Source: Bacteroidales bacterium UBA1769 | GTDB taxonomy: Bacteria; Bacteroidota; Bacteroidia; Bacteroidales; UBA932 | DNA: 6,329 nt | Direction: 5' to 3' | NCBI GenBank assembly: GCA_002314725.1 | Contig: DCGV01000108.1 | Coordinates: forward strand, 1 to 6,329 | Part shown: in pieces, positions 1-5,931 of the stretch | How positions within the stretch are numbered: the first letter of the stretch is position 1 | Layout: each line of letters begins with the position of its first letter | The notes under the pieces: model-generated | The model's input: only the letters and a program-made list of their open reading frames with translations | What the model was told of the DNA's origin: nothing | The model's database searches: none | Position numbers and translations under genes: made by a program

Positions 1-457
1 ACCGCTTGGTTGTCGCTACATCAGGTACAATACCCTCATGAACCTTTTCTGGACGCCCATTCAGATAACTCATCAAGTCGTAGCCATCGAGATTCAGCTT
101 TTTGAATTTTTCTTTGCCAAGAAATGATTCCATCCACTCGTGGCAAAGCTCTGCACTTTTCCAACATTCATTGCTGACTGTTACCGAGCAGTGTTTGCAG
201 TGTGCAGCGGCAAATTGGTCGAATAAACTGTAAGGATTTGCCGACCCACCATTCATACGAAAAATCTTATAGAGCATGTCGAAATGTTTTGCTTGGTCAT
301 ACAGGTGCTCTTCATTGGGCATCTTGTTGATACATTTTGTTTCGACATCAACAATTGTGTCATTGTCTCCGCTTCGCTGATTACTCTCTTCTTTGTTGCC
401 AGTTATGCACGAATTCATACATACGATGCTAACCAAGCAGATAATTATTTTCTTCAT
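1..457 (-). CDS. Cys/His-rich lipoprotein of unknown function (C-terminus outside window)
   Basis: An open frame of 152 codons runs from ATG at 457 off the left edge. The first 17 residues (MKKIIICLVSIVCMNSC) form a typical Bacteroidetes lipoprotein signal: two lysines, a hydrophobic core and Cys17 preceded by N-S. It is probably lipidated and exported to the periplasm or outer membrane. Residues 18-45 are polar and linker-like. Residues 50-135 look alpha-helical and contain a compact cluster, H86-C87-x-H89-C90, then C98, then C105-H106, which could bind a metal or form disulfides. The start lies 17 bases after the stop of the leucine-rich-repeat gene on the same strand, so the two probably form an operon. 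I do not recognise the family. The gene call and lipoprotein assignment are firm; the function is unknown. Confidence 0.85.
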   Translation of the reverse strand, partial: MKKIIICLVSIVCMNSCITGNKEESNQRSGDNDTIVDVETKCINKMPNEEHLYDQAKHFDMLYKIFRMNGGSANPYSLFDQFAAAHCKHCSVTVSNECWKSAELCHEWMESFLGKEKFKKLNLDGYDLMSYLNGRPEKVHEGIVPDVATTKR

Positions 458-474
458 ATTGTTTTGTGTTTTTT

Positions 475-1623
475 CTATTCAAATGATTCATAGCCATCGC
501 TACTCCAATATATATCTGATTTAAGATCGAAATTCGCCACTTCTCGTGTGATGTGGAACGATGTTGGATGTGCATGGATTAAGTTATCCGATAAACATTT
601 AACAGTCTTGGTATTCCAACATTCCGCAAAAGCCTCGTACTCAATCTTTGGGCATCCTCTTATGATTATAGTTTCCAGTCCTTTGCAGTGCTTGAATGCC
701 CGAATGTCAACCAATTCCACACTTTCCGGAATGTCAATTTCCTTCAAACTGGTACAGTATGCGAAGACACTATCGCCAATCTCAATAAGGCTGTCTGGGA
801 GATGGATTTTCGTCAAATGTAGACATCCTGAAAAAGCCTCGTGGATAATCCTAGTCACTCCTTCGGGAATTTGAGAGTTCTTGCAGCCAACCATCAATGC
901 ATGGTCTGATTTTCTTATCACACAGTTGTTGTCACTGGAATATACATCATTATCTTCTGCCACAGTGATGCACTCTAAAGATTCACAACATATAAAAGCA
1001 CCTGAACTCAATTCTCGGACAGCAGAAGGAATATACACCCTCTTCAAGTTGCTGCAATCAGCAAATGCTCGGTACTCGATTGCCGTGATGATTTCAGGAA
1101 CTGTTATGTCCTCAATACCAGAGAAGCCTTGAAAGAAACCTTGAGTAATCCGTTGGAAGTAAGGAGGAATTACTACCGAGCGCAAATTCTGCAGATAGAA
1201 AATACGATAATCGTTAGGAATGTAGTCGTAATCGCCACAACTCTGCCGATCTTTCATCTCCGCTATCATTGCTTGTCTGGTGTGCTCTGATACAATGGAT
1301 AACCGATGTTTGAATGACATCCAGTCAATGCAATTGCTGATTGCAATGATGTTTGAGACCGCATCCACTTTCTCGCCACCTCGAAACATATTAAGAAGGA
1401 GAGAAACGATATAATCTTCGGTCTTCATAAGAGATGGATCAATGTCTCCTCCATCGTAGAGCATAGCATGTAACTTGAATTCCAGGCTGACGCCGTGCAA
1501 TTCTTTCCAGGCACGATCGATTTCAAGATAACATTCTTCTGCCGTCACTTTTCCTTTTTGTGTGCCCATATGCGAAAAACACAGAACTGCCTCTGCCATA
1601 GGCAATGATTCTAAACTCTTCAT
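475..1623 (-). CDS. BspA-type leucine-rich-repeat protein (LRR_5), no signal peptide
   Basis: The protein has 382 residues, from ATG at 1623 to TAG at 475-477. Residues about 148-343 are a run of BspA/Treponema-type leucine-rich repeats, with recurring units of the form I-P-x-x-V/L-x-x-I-x-x-x-A/V-F-x-x-C-x-x-L-x-x-I. The repeats are interrupted near 231-250 by the insert known in this family (DNNCVI, then VGCKNS before IPEGVT). Such repeats usually mediate protein or ligand binding. Residues 1-145 form a separate, mostly helical N-terminal region that I do not recognise. The C-terminal 40 residues after the last repeat are polar. The N-terminus is not hydrophobic, so unlike surface BspA proteins this one is probably cytoplasmic. 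An in-frame ATG at codon 9 is an alternative start. The gene leads a probable two-gene operon with the lipoprotein at 457-1. The repeat family is confident; the role is not. Confidence 0.92.
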   Translation of the reverse strand: MKSLESLPMAEAVLCFSHMGTQKGKVTAEECYLEIDRAWKELHGVSLEFKLHAMLYDGGDIDPSLMKTEDYIVSLLLNMFRGGEKVDAVSNIIAISNCIDWMSFKHRLSIVSEHTRQAMIAEMKDRQSCGDYDYIPNDYRIFYLQNLRSVVIPPYFQRITQGFFQGFSGIEDITVPEIITAIEYRAFADCSNLKRVYIPSAVRELSSGAFICCESLECITVAEDNDVYSSDNNCVIRKSDHALMVGCKNSQIPEGVTRIIHEAFSGCLHLTKIHLPDSLIEIGDSVFAYCTSLKEIDIPESVELVDIRAFKHCKGLETIIIRGCPKIEYEAFAECWNTKTVKCLSDNLIHAHPTSFHITREVANFDLKSDIYWSSDGYESFE

Positions 1624-1656
1624 TATTAAATTGGTAAGTCAGTTGTTTAATAGATA

Positions 1657-1731
1657 TTTTCTTCGAAGAAAACCCTTCGGATTTAGATGCAAAATCTAAT
1701 GACGGATTTTTCATATGATATGAACATATCA
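1657..1731 (-). promoter_or_regulatory. Structured 5' leader of the LRR operon: three hairpins
   Basis: Between the predicted start of transcription (about 1850) and the ATG at 1623 lie three small inverted repeats in a row: a near-perfect 16-base palindrome TGATATGAACATATCA (1716-1731), TTAGAT-GCAAA-ATCTAA (1683-1699), and a perfect 16-base palindrome TTTTCTTCGAAGAAAA (1657-1672). The last one ends 33 bases from the start codon. They could be operators for dimeric regulators or leader hairpins. No known riboswitch is recognised. The 225-base leader is long for a gene with no other visible content upstream. The inverted repeats are directly visible; the function is inferred. Confidence 0.4.
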
Positions 1732-1853
1732 GAGAAAATCAGCCCTTCAGTGAGGAAATGGATAAAGCAAATGATTAGTGAATATGAGTGCCAAGTTATG
1801 GCGGTATTTTTGATTGATGTTTCATGGCATTTTAGTTGTTGGAATTTTCGACT

Positions 1854-1885
1854 GCAAAGGTACGGCACAATAACTGCGTGACAAA
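1854..1885 (-). promoter_or_regulatory. Bacteroidetes-type promoter for the LRR operon
   Basis: Read on the minus strand, TTTG (1885-1882) is followed after 19 bases by TACCTTTGC (1862-1854), a full match to the Bacteroidetes primary sigma-factor consensus TTTG-N19-21-TAnnTTTG. Transcription should start near 1850, giving a leader of about 225 bases before the LRR gene at 1623. Confidence 0.8.
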
Positions 1886-2161
1886 AGAATTCTGCATTTT
1901 TTTATGAAATATTTTTAACCTGCTGATTATCTAACTGTTGTTGTTTACATAAATAGGACAATGGAAGTGCATTGATGGGATGAACATTAGAAATTGACCA
2001 TACATAGTCGGCAGTTGAACGCCTTGTTTTTGCTAATGCAATTGCCAATCTGCGAAAAATGTGATCAAAATAGACTTGATTTCAAACTTCGTAATATTAG
2101 CTCATAACACACAGATATACTGGCAATTAAATATTTAGCGAAAAAATATGTAGTTTTTTAG
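1886..2161. other. Intergenic stretch with no recognised feature
   Basis: These roughly 275 bases separate the leftward LRR promoter from the rightward RNA promoter. They are AT-rich, and I see no credible open frame on either strand, no tRNA, no terminator and no promoter match. A short palindrome GCAATTGC (2038-2045) is present but is not supported by any context. Confidence 0.6.
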
Positions 2162-2192
2162 TTTGCACATCAAAAAAAATTGCTACCTTTGC
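2162..2192 (+). promoter_or_regulatory. Bacteroidetes-type promoter of the candidate structured RNA
   Basis: TTTG at 2162-2165 and TACCTTTGC at 2184-2192 are separated by 18 bases that include a run of eight A. This closely matches the Bacteroidetes promoter consensus and predicts a transcription start at about 2194-2198. The 11 bases TACCTTTGCAG are identical to those in the opposing promoter at 1862-1852. Confidence 0.8.
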
Positions 2193-2193
2193 A

Positions 2194-2426
2194 GCGGATT
2201 ATATTCTCTAAATTGGGGGTAATCTATTCCGGTCAATGTAGTGTTGACCATGACATACATACAAGCATTTTGCTTATTTCTTCGTATTCGAAAATTTGGC
2301 CATTGAAGAATAATTGATGAAGGGATAAATGAGATGCCCGTGCTTTATGCGCGGGTTCAGTTTATCGCATCAATTAGGTACGCCAAATACCTCGAATACG
2401 CGGAAATTGAATCTGCGCTTTTTTTT
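2194..2426 (+). ncRNA. Candidate stand-alone structured RNA, 6S-like rod (possibly Bacteroidales-1)
   Basis: A consensus promoter and an intrinsic terminator bracket about 230 bases without a credible open frame. The 3' half folds into one long rod: 2277-2290 pairs with 2393-2406 (14 positions, one mismatch), 2294-2300 with 2382-2388, 2311-2319 with 2368-2376 (nine perfect pairs), 2324-2329 with 2361-2366, and 2337-2343 with 2349-2355 around a five-base loop. The 5' part holds smaller hairpins at 2231-2249 (GGTCAA/TTGACC) and 2263-2275 (AAGCA/TGCTT). The first bases, GCGGATT (2194-2200), can pair with AATCTGC (2410-2416) and close the whole molecule. An independently transcribed, terminated rod with internal bubbles is the design of 6S RNA, which binds RNA polymerase. 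The Bacteroidales-1 motif, described with the same promoter and terminator layout, is related to it. Signatures of tmRNA, RNase P RNA and SRP RNA are not seen. Existence as an RNA gene is well supported; the family assignment is tentative. Confidence 0.7.
2399..2426 (+). terminator. Intrinsic terminator of the structured RNA
   Basis: CGCGGA (2399-2404) pairs with TCTGCG (2412-2417, one G-U pair) around a seven-base loop. It is followed after one C by eight consecutive T (2419-2426). The stem shares bases with the outer helix of the rod and with the possible 5'/3' closing stem, so the hairpin and the final fold are alternatives. Confidence 0.75.
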
Positions 2427-2454
2427 GTGTCTTGAACTTTCGGAATTAACTTTT
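2424..2454 (+). promoter_or_regulatory. Probable promoter of the membrane-protein/lipoprotein operon
   Basis: TTTG (2424-2427) is followed after exactly 19 bases by TAACTTTT (2447-2454), seven of eight matches to TAnnTTTG (the last G is T). Its upstream element is made from the last bases of the preceding terminator's T tract. Transcription would start near 2459, leaving a leader of about 50 bases to the ATG at 2511. Confidence 0.45.
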
Positions 2455-2510
2455 ATCGCAATGCGGAGAGTATTCCCATACGTTGATAATCACCAATTAA
2501 ATTGAATAAT

Positions 2511-2939
2511 ATGAAAGAATATTTTTTGTCCCAATTGCAAACAATGGGGATATCCTTATTAGTTCTCTTGGCATTATCAGTTATCGGCGTTATCGTTATT
2601 CTCGTCGGATTAAAGACTGGCTTTTTTAGCAAGAAAGACGTTAGAAAGGCCCTTGAAAATGAAGGATATATAGACGACAAGCATTCTGGAAGACAGCGCA
2701 TATCAACAAACAAGAAACAAACAAGCATCGTATCATCTGCCAACAAGCAAACTGATTCGAAAGTGATTGCTCAATCTCCAAAACCTCCCGTTGCACCAGA
2801 AAAGACTGTCACACCAAAGAAATCAAATTCAACCGTGGTTAGCTCTGCCCAACCAAGACATAAGAGTGCATACACTAAAAATGCCAATGAAGAATCTGAA
2901 ATGGACTTGGGAGATATTGATGATATATTCAAGGAATGA
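2511..2939 (+). CDS. Small single-pass membrane protein with disordered Lys/Ser/Pro-rich tail
   Basis: The ATG at 2511 gives 142 residues, ending at TGA 2937-2939. A TTG nine bases upstream is also in frame, but the ATG is the natural start and sits in an AT-rich initiation context. Residues 12-34 are a single hydrophobic segment (LLVLLALSVIGVIVILVGL core), followed by K35, K41, K42, R45 and K46. By the positive-inside rule the long C-terminal tail should be cytoplasmic. Residues 40-55 (SKKDVRKALENEGYID) look like a short amphipathic helix. Residues 57-127 are low-complexity, rich in K, S, T, P, Q and N, and probably disordered. The last 16 residues are sharply acidic and patterned (ESEMDLGDIDDIFKE), like a short binding motif. 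It lacks a cleavable lipoprotein signal, unlike the three genes after it. A 106-base gap follows before the next gene. The family is not recognised. Confidence 0.82.
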   Translation: MKEYFLSQLQTMGISLLVLLALSVIGVIVILVGLKTGFFSKKDVRKALENEGYIDDKHSGRQRISTNKKQTSIVSSANKQTDSKVIAQSPKPPVAPEKTVTPKKSNSTVVSSAQPRHKSAYTKNANEESEMDLGDIDDIFKE

Positions 2940-3015
2940 GATTTGACTTACTCCATGAAGACCGATGTTTCCTGGTCAACTACATAAAGGAAATAATTTG
3001 TATTATCAACTCCTT

Positions 3016-3040
3016 ATTTGACACACATCAAATCATTTGA
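3016..3040 (+). repeat. Overlapping inverted repeats just upstream of a lipoprotein start
   Basis: The segment reads ATTTGA (3016-3021), CACACA, TCAAAT (3028-3033), C, ATTTGA (3035-3040), and the start codon follows at 3046. The central arm can pair perfectly with either the left or the right arm, so two mutually exclusive six-base-pair stems are possible, the second of them next to the start codon. It may be an operator with three half-sites or a structure affecting translation. The upstream gene has a related near-palindrome CAATTAAATTG (2494-2504) at nearly the same distance from its ATG. Confidence 0.4.
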
Positions 3041-3045
3041 ATGTA

Positions 3046-3666
3046 ATGAAAAAGATTATCAACATCTGTTTGGTTTTGCTATTGATAACCATCCAGTATT
3101 CTTGCAAATCTGAATCAGAAAAAAAAACAGAGCGAGTTCAAGAATTATTGGAACAAGTAAATAGGTTTTGCGATGAGCAAGAATTTGGTAAAGCTCATAC
3201 TGCAGCTAATAAAATATTGGCTATTTACAAGCCCGAGAGCAGATATGATTGGGCAAAGGAAGAATTATTAACTTGCTATTTTGCTGCAGAAGACGTTATT
3301 TTTACGCGAGAATCACAATATCTGATTGCTCACATTGATGAGAAAGATGCTATCGATAAAATATGTTATCTGTTAACTGGTTTGCCATCAGTGGGTACTT
3401 TTTATCCCGAAGGGACGTATGTTGGCATTACAGGTCCGGAAAATGAAGCAGAAGATTACTCAAGATGGACAAGTTGGTATAATCAAAAATGCGATGCTCT
3501 ACTTTCACTGGCCATTGGACTGGGAAATGAAGGTTTCGCAAAACGAATAATTCCGTTGTTCAAAGATGATTACACTATAAGTACTTATAAAGTACAGACA
3601 TCAAACAAGACAAAGACTGCAGCAAAACAAAAATATGCTGAAGCATTCAATAATAACATATTATGA
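3046..3666 (+). CDS. Helical lipoprotein of unknown function
   Basis: The ATG at 3046 is preferred to an in-frame TTG nine bases earlier because it gives a standard signal peptide starting MKK. The product has 206 residues. Residues 1-20 are a lipoprotein signal ending Q-Y-S-C20, so the mature protein should be lipid-anchored in the envelope. Residues 25-115 are predicted helical by eye, with pairs resembling tetratricopeptide-type helices (V31-C42 followed by F47-Y61, and on to H96). Residues 116-135 are a Gly/Pro-rich loop, and 140-175 are helical again. The C-terminus (180-206) is polar, rich in K, T and N. A run of nine A (3119-3127) falls in the codons just after the lipidated cysteine. 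The stop overlaps the next start as ATGA (3663-3666), which implies translational coupling. A partial, weak promoter-like TAATTTG lies at 2994-3000, so separate transcription from the upstream gene is possible but not shown. The family is not recognised. Confidence 0.85.
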   Translation: MKKIINICLVLLLITIQYSCKSESEKKTERVQELLEQVNRFCDEQEFGKAHTAANKILAIYKPESRYDWAKEELLTCYFAAEDVIFTRESQYLIAHIDEKDAIDKICYLLTGLPSVGTFYPEGTYVGITGPENEAEDYSRWTSWYNQKCDALLSLAIGLGNEGFAKRIIPLFKDDYTISTYKVQTSNKTKTAAKQKYAEAFNNNIL

Positions 3667-4643
3667 AAAGAGTAACCATTTCATTTATTGCATTTAGCAT
3701 CATTGTCTTGGGTATTGTATTTGCAAGTTGCGCAGGATCAGGCAATAGTACAAATGCTTTAGATCAGGCACTGCCAACAATTATGGTCATCCCAAGTGAC
3801 AGGGTTCTGGAGCAATCAGGGTGTGCATCCGTTGTCAACATCAATGGCAACACTGTAATAGTGAGGGACTATCAGAAGTTCATGATGGCTAACACGGAAC
3901 ATAGAACAATAGTATCACAAATCCAAAACAAATTCAATGACAAGAATTTTCCATTAGTTGATTTGGAACAGTCTTTGAAAAACCTCAACACCAAGGCAGC
4001 TCATTCTGCAGCAGACGATATCCAGACGGATGTCAAGACTGAACTTCTTCAGACTTGTCAGCCTGACATCATAATTGAATTTGATTATGCCACAAGTGGA
4101 ATCGATATGACGAGTCACTCATACAAGAAATCCGTTTCTTCTGTCACAGTCACTGCACTGGATGCATACACATCGAAGGCTGTGGCAGCACACAGTGTGC
4201 AAAATCCAAGCGGCTCATCCTTGGCAGAAATGGTGGTTGATGGTGTGGATGAACACCTGTCATCTTTGACAGCGGACATAAGTAAGTACTTCGCTGATAT
4301 AGTAGAAAACGGCAGAGAGGTCACATTGAGGTTCGTAGTGAAGAATGGGGCTAACATAAAACTTTCCGATGCAAACATTGAAGGTGACACATATACTGAT
4401 TGGTTTATCGATTACGTAAAAGCCAACACAGTGAAGGGTGCTTACAATATGCGCATCAATAGTGACAGCGAACTTTCGTTTACAAACGTTCGCATTCCAT
4501 TGCAGGCATCTGATGGAACACAGTATGGTTCATACGATTGGGTGCGGGACTGTACAAAAATTATGCGAAAGCAACTCGGATTGAACTGTACCAATGCAAC
4601 TCAAGGATTGGGTGATATGGTCATAATAATAAATGGATACTGA
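3663..4643 (+). CDS. DUF6175-like Bacteroidetes lipoprotein
   Basis: The protein has 326 residues. The signal peptide ends F-A-S-C23, so the mature protein is a lipoprotein. From memory, the layout agrees with the Bacteroidetes family DUF6175: PTIMVIPSD (38-46) after the anchor, FPLVDLEQSLKNL (96-108), a D-I-I-I-E-F strand (135-140), a V-T-A-L-D-A-Y-T-S-K stretch (163-172), NGREVTLR (216-223), W-F-I-D-Y-V-K-x-N-T-V-x-G (247-259), VRIPL (276-280) and a closing GLGDMVIIINGY (315-326). The alternating strand/helix pattern with a conserved NGREV motif suggests a compact periplasmic domain. The molecular function of the family is not known to me. The start overlaps the previous stop (ATGA), and the next gene begins one base after this stop, so the three lipoproteins are probably made together, perhaps as subunits of one complex. 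Gene call certain; family fairly likely; role unknown. Confidence 0.88.
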   Translation: MKRVTISFIAFSIIVLGIVFASCAGSGNSTNALDQALPTIMVIPSDRVLEQSGCASVVNINGNTVIVRDYQKFMMANTEHRTIVSQIQNKFNDKNFPLVDLEQSLKNLNTKAAHSAADDIQTDVKTELLQTCQPDIIIEFDYATSGIDMTSHSYKKSVSSVTVTALDAYTSKAVAAHSVQNPSGSSLAEMVVDGVDEHLSSLTADISKYFADIVENGREVTLRFVVKNGANIKLSDANIEGDTYTDWFIDYVKANTVKGAYNMRINSDSELSFTNVRIPLQASDGTQYGSYDWVRDCTKIMRKQLGLNCTNATQGLGDMVIIINGY

Positions 4644-4644
4644 T

Positions 4645-5931
4645 ATGAAAAAGTACGCATATATACTCCTTTGTGCCATATTGTTTGCTTCTTGTATGGG
4701 GGAAGGTTCGAGTCTTACAAGTAGCGGTGACAACAAGGGCAAGGAGTACAATCCAACGAGGAGAGAATCTTCATTGACAGACGAAGAGAGGGAAGCTGCT
4801 ATTGCGAATAAAAAAGCAGAGACTGGTCTCGATCCTGATGTTGTACTTTTTCAGCGCAATATTAAATTGACTGTTTTGCCGCCCAAGGCTGAAGATGAGA
4901 TAACATATAACGTTCAATTGAAAGTTGCTGAAAGGCTAATGCAAATTGCATCAATTGGCGGCATAGGAGCAAGTGGAGAATCACCTTGTTTCGCCATAGC
5001 AGCAATGATGACACCCGTCTCGAAGAAATCGACTGGTACTGTCCCACAGAAATGCATCTGCACATATAACGTCACCATATTCGTTGGAAACATGGTTGAC
5101 GGAATGATATATGCTGGAATAACGCAAAAGGTCACAGGCGCAGGTTCATCGTTCGAAGATGCAGCGGTATGCGCTGCAGGAGAGATCAAGAACAGCAATG
5201 AGATGCAACAGATGCTTCAATCCGCAGAAGAACAAATCATAAGTTGGTATGAAAACAACATTTCCACATTGAAGCAGCAGGTCAATGCTTGTGTTGCAAG
5301 GGCTGATTATTCTATGGCTTATGCTCTATTATCTTGCGTCCCTGCTCAAGCAAAGAAATGCTATGCTTATGCAGTTCCTGAAGAGAAGAAAGTGCTTCGT
5401 CAATTGCAAAATCAGAAAGCAAACGAATTACTATTCGGACTTCAAGATGCTATTGCCAAGGCTGGCGTTCACTACAACCCTGATGTGGCCGCACATTATC
5501 AGATGATACCTGATAATTCTCCCCAATATAAAAAAGCTCAATCATTGTATGCGCAGTATGTCAATGGAATTAAAAAGGCATACCAAGACTCTGTCAACTT
5601 TGAAAAGCACAAGTTTGACGAAGAGATTGCACTCAAAAAGTTAAAACTCAAGTATGAGTACGAAGCAGCAAACAAGGCTGCAGAAAGAGCAGCTTCTGGA
5701 AAGAATTCATTGACAGGTGATGATTATTCGAATAACACAGCTTCGTCTTCTTCTGGTAGCCAAAAAAGCAGCAAGGGATTCTTCAGAGATAATGATGGAA
5801 GCATCAACTGGTCTCGTGTTGGATGGACGGCAGTTGGTGCTACTGTGTTAGGTGCTGCTGCAGTTGGTTCACTTGCCATGAGTGCAGCAGGAGCAGTATT
5901 GTCACACAGCCTATTCCTGTGGATTTTGTAA
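4645..5931 (+). CDS. Large lipoprotein with C-terminal Gly/Ala-rich hydrophobic segment
   Basis: I chose the ATG at 4645, one base after the preceding stop, over the in-frame ATG at 4633 because it yields a clean signal peptide MKKYAYILLCAILFASC (Cys17). The product has 428 residues. Residues 18-62 are a polar linker. Residues 68-205 look like an alpha/beta domain with a conserved-looking core (GSSFEDAAVCAAGEI, 167-181), similar by eye to Bacteroidetes envelope proteins of unknown function that share the block ALLSCVPAQAKKCY (227-240). Residues 206-350 are mostly helical, with a likely coiled coil at 315-350 rich in K, E and A. Residues 354-380 are Ser/Asn-rich and flexible. Residues 394-428 are hydrophobic, with small residues G, A and S spaced in a glycine-zipper manner. 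The protein could therefore be membrane-attached at both ends, by a lipid and by a C-terminal insertion. It is the last of three tightly coupled lipoprotein genes. I cannot assign a function. Confidence 0.88.
   Translation: MKKYAYILLCAILFASCMGEGSSLTSSGDNKGKEYNPTRRESSLTDEEREAAIANKKAETGLDPDVVLFQRNIKLTVLPPKAEDEITYNVQLKVAERLMQIASIGGIGASGESPCFAIAAMMTPVSKKSTGTVPQKCICTYNVTIFVGNMVDGMIYAGITQKVTGAGSSFEDAAVCAAGEIKNSNEMQQMLQSAEEQIISWYENNISTLKQQVNACVARADYSMAYALLSCVPAQAKKCYAYAVPEEKKVLRQLQNQKANELLFGLQDAIAKAGVHYNPDVAAHYQMIPDNSPQYKKAQSLYAQYVNGIKKAYQDSVNFEKHKFDEEIALKKLKLKYEYEAANKAAERAASGKNSLTGDDYSNNTASSSSGSQKSSKGFFRDNDGSINWSRVGWTAVGATVLGAAAVGSLAMSAAGAVLSHSLFLWIL

Noticed and set aside
548..1132. Plus-strand open frames of 108 and 83 codons
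   Set aside because: They are antisense shadows of the LRR gene, whose repeat pattern clearly defines the coding strand.
1683..1868. Minus-strand open frame of 61 codons in the LRR leader
   Set aside because: Its start codon lies upstream of the predicted transcription start and overlaps the promoter core, so it is unlikely to be translated.
1687..1881. Plus-strand open frame of 64 codons opposite the LRR leader
   Set aside because: It has no promoter of its own, covers the leftward promoter and its leader hairpins, and its translation resembles no protein I know.
1994..2261. Direct repeat TTGACCAT followed by ACATA at 1994 and 2244
   Set aside because: It is short, with unequal spacing between the two parts; the second copy is explained by a hairpin arm of the RNA, and chance is sufficient.
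2194..2426. Retron, CRISPR-tracr or tmRNA interpretation of the structured RNA
   Set aside because: No reverse transcriptase, Cas gene or repeat array is present, and no tRNA-like end or tag-peptide frame is seen.
2953..2980. Possible terminator after the small membrane-protein gene
   Set aside because: Only a four-base GACC/GGTC pairing without a T tract; too weak to call.
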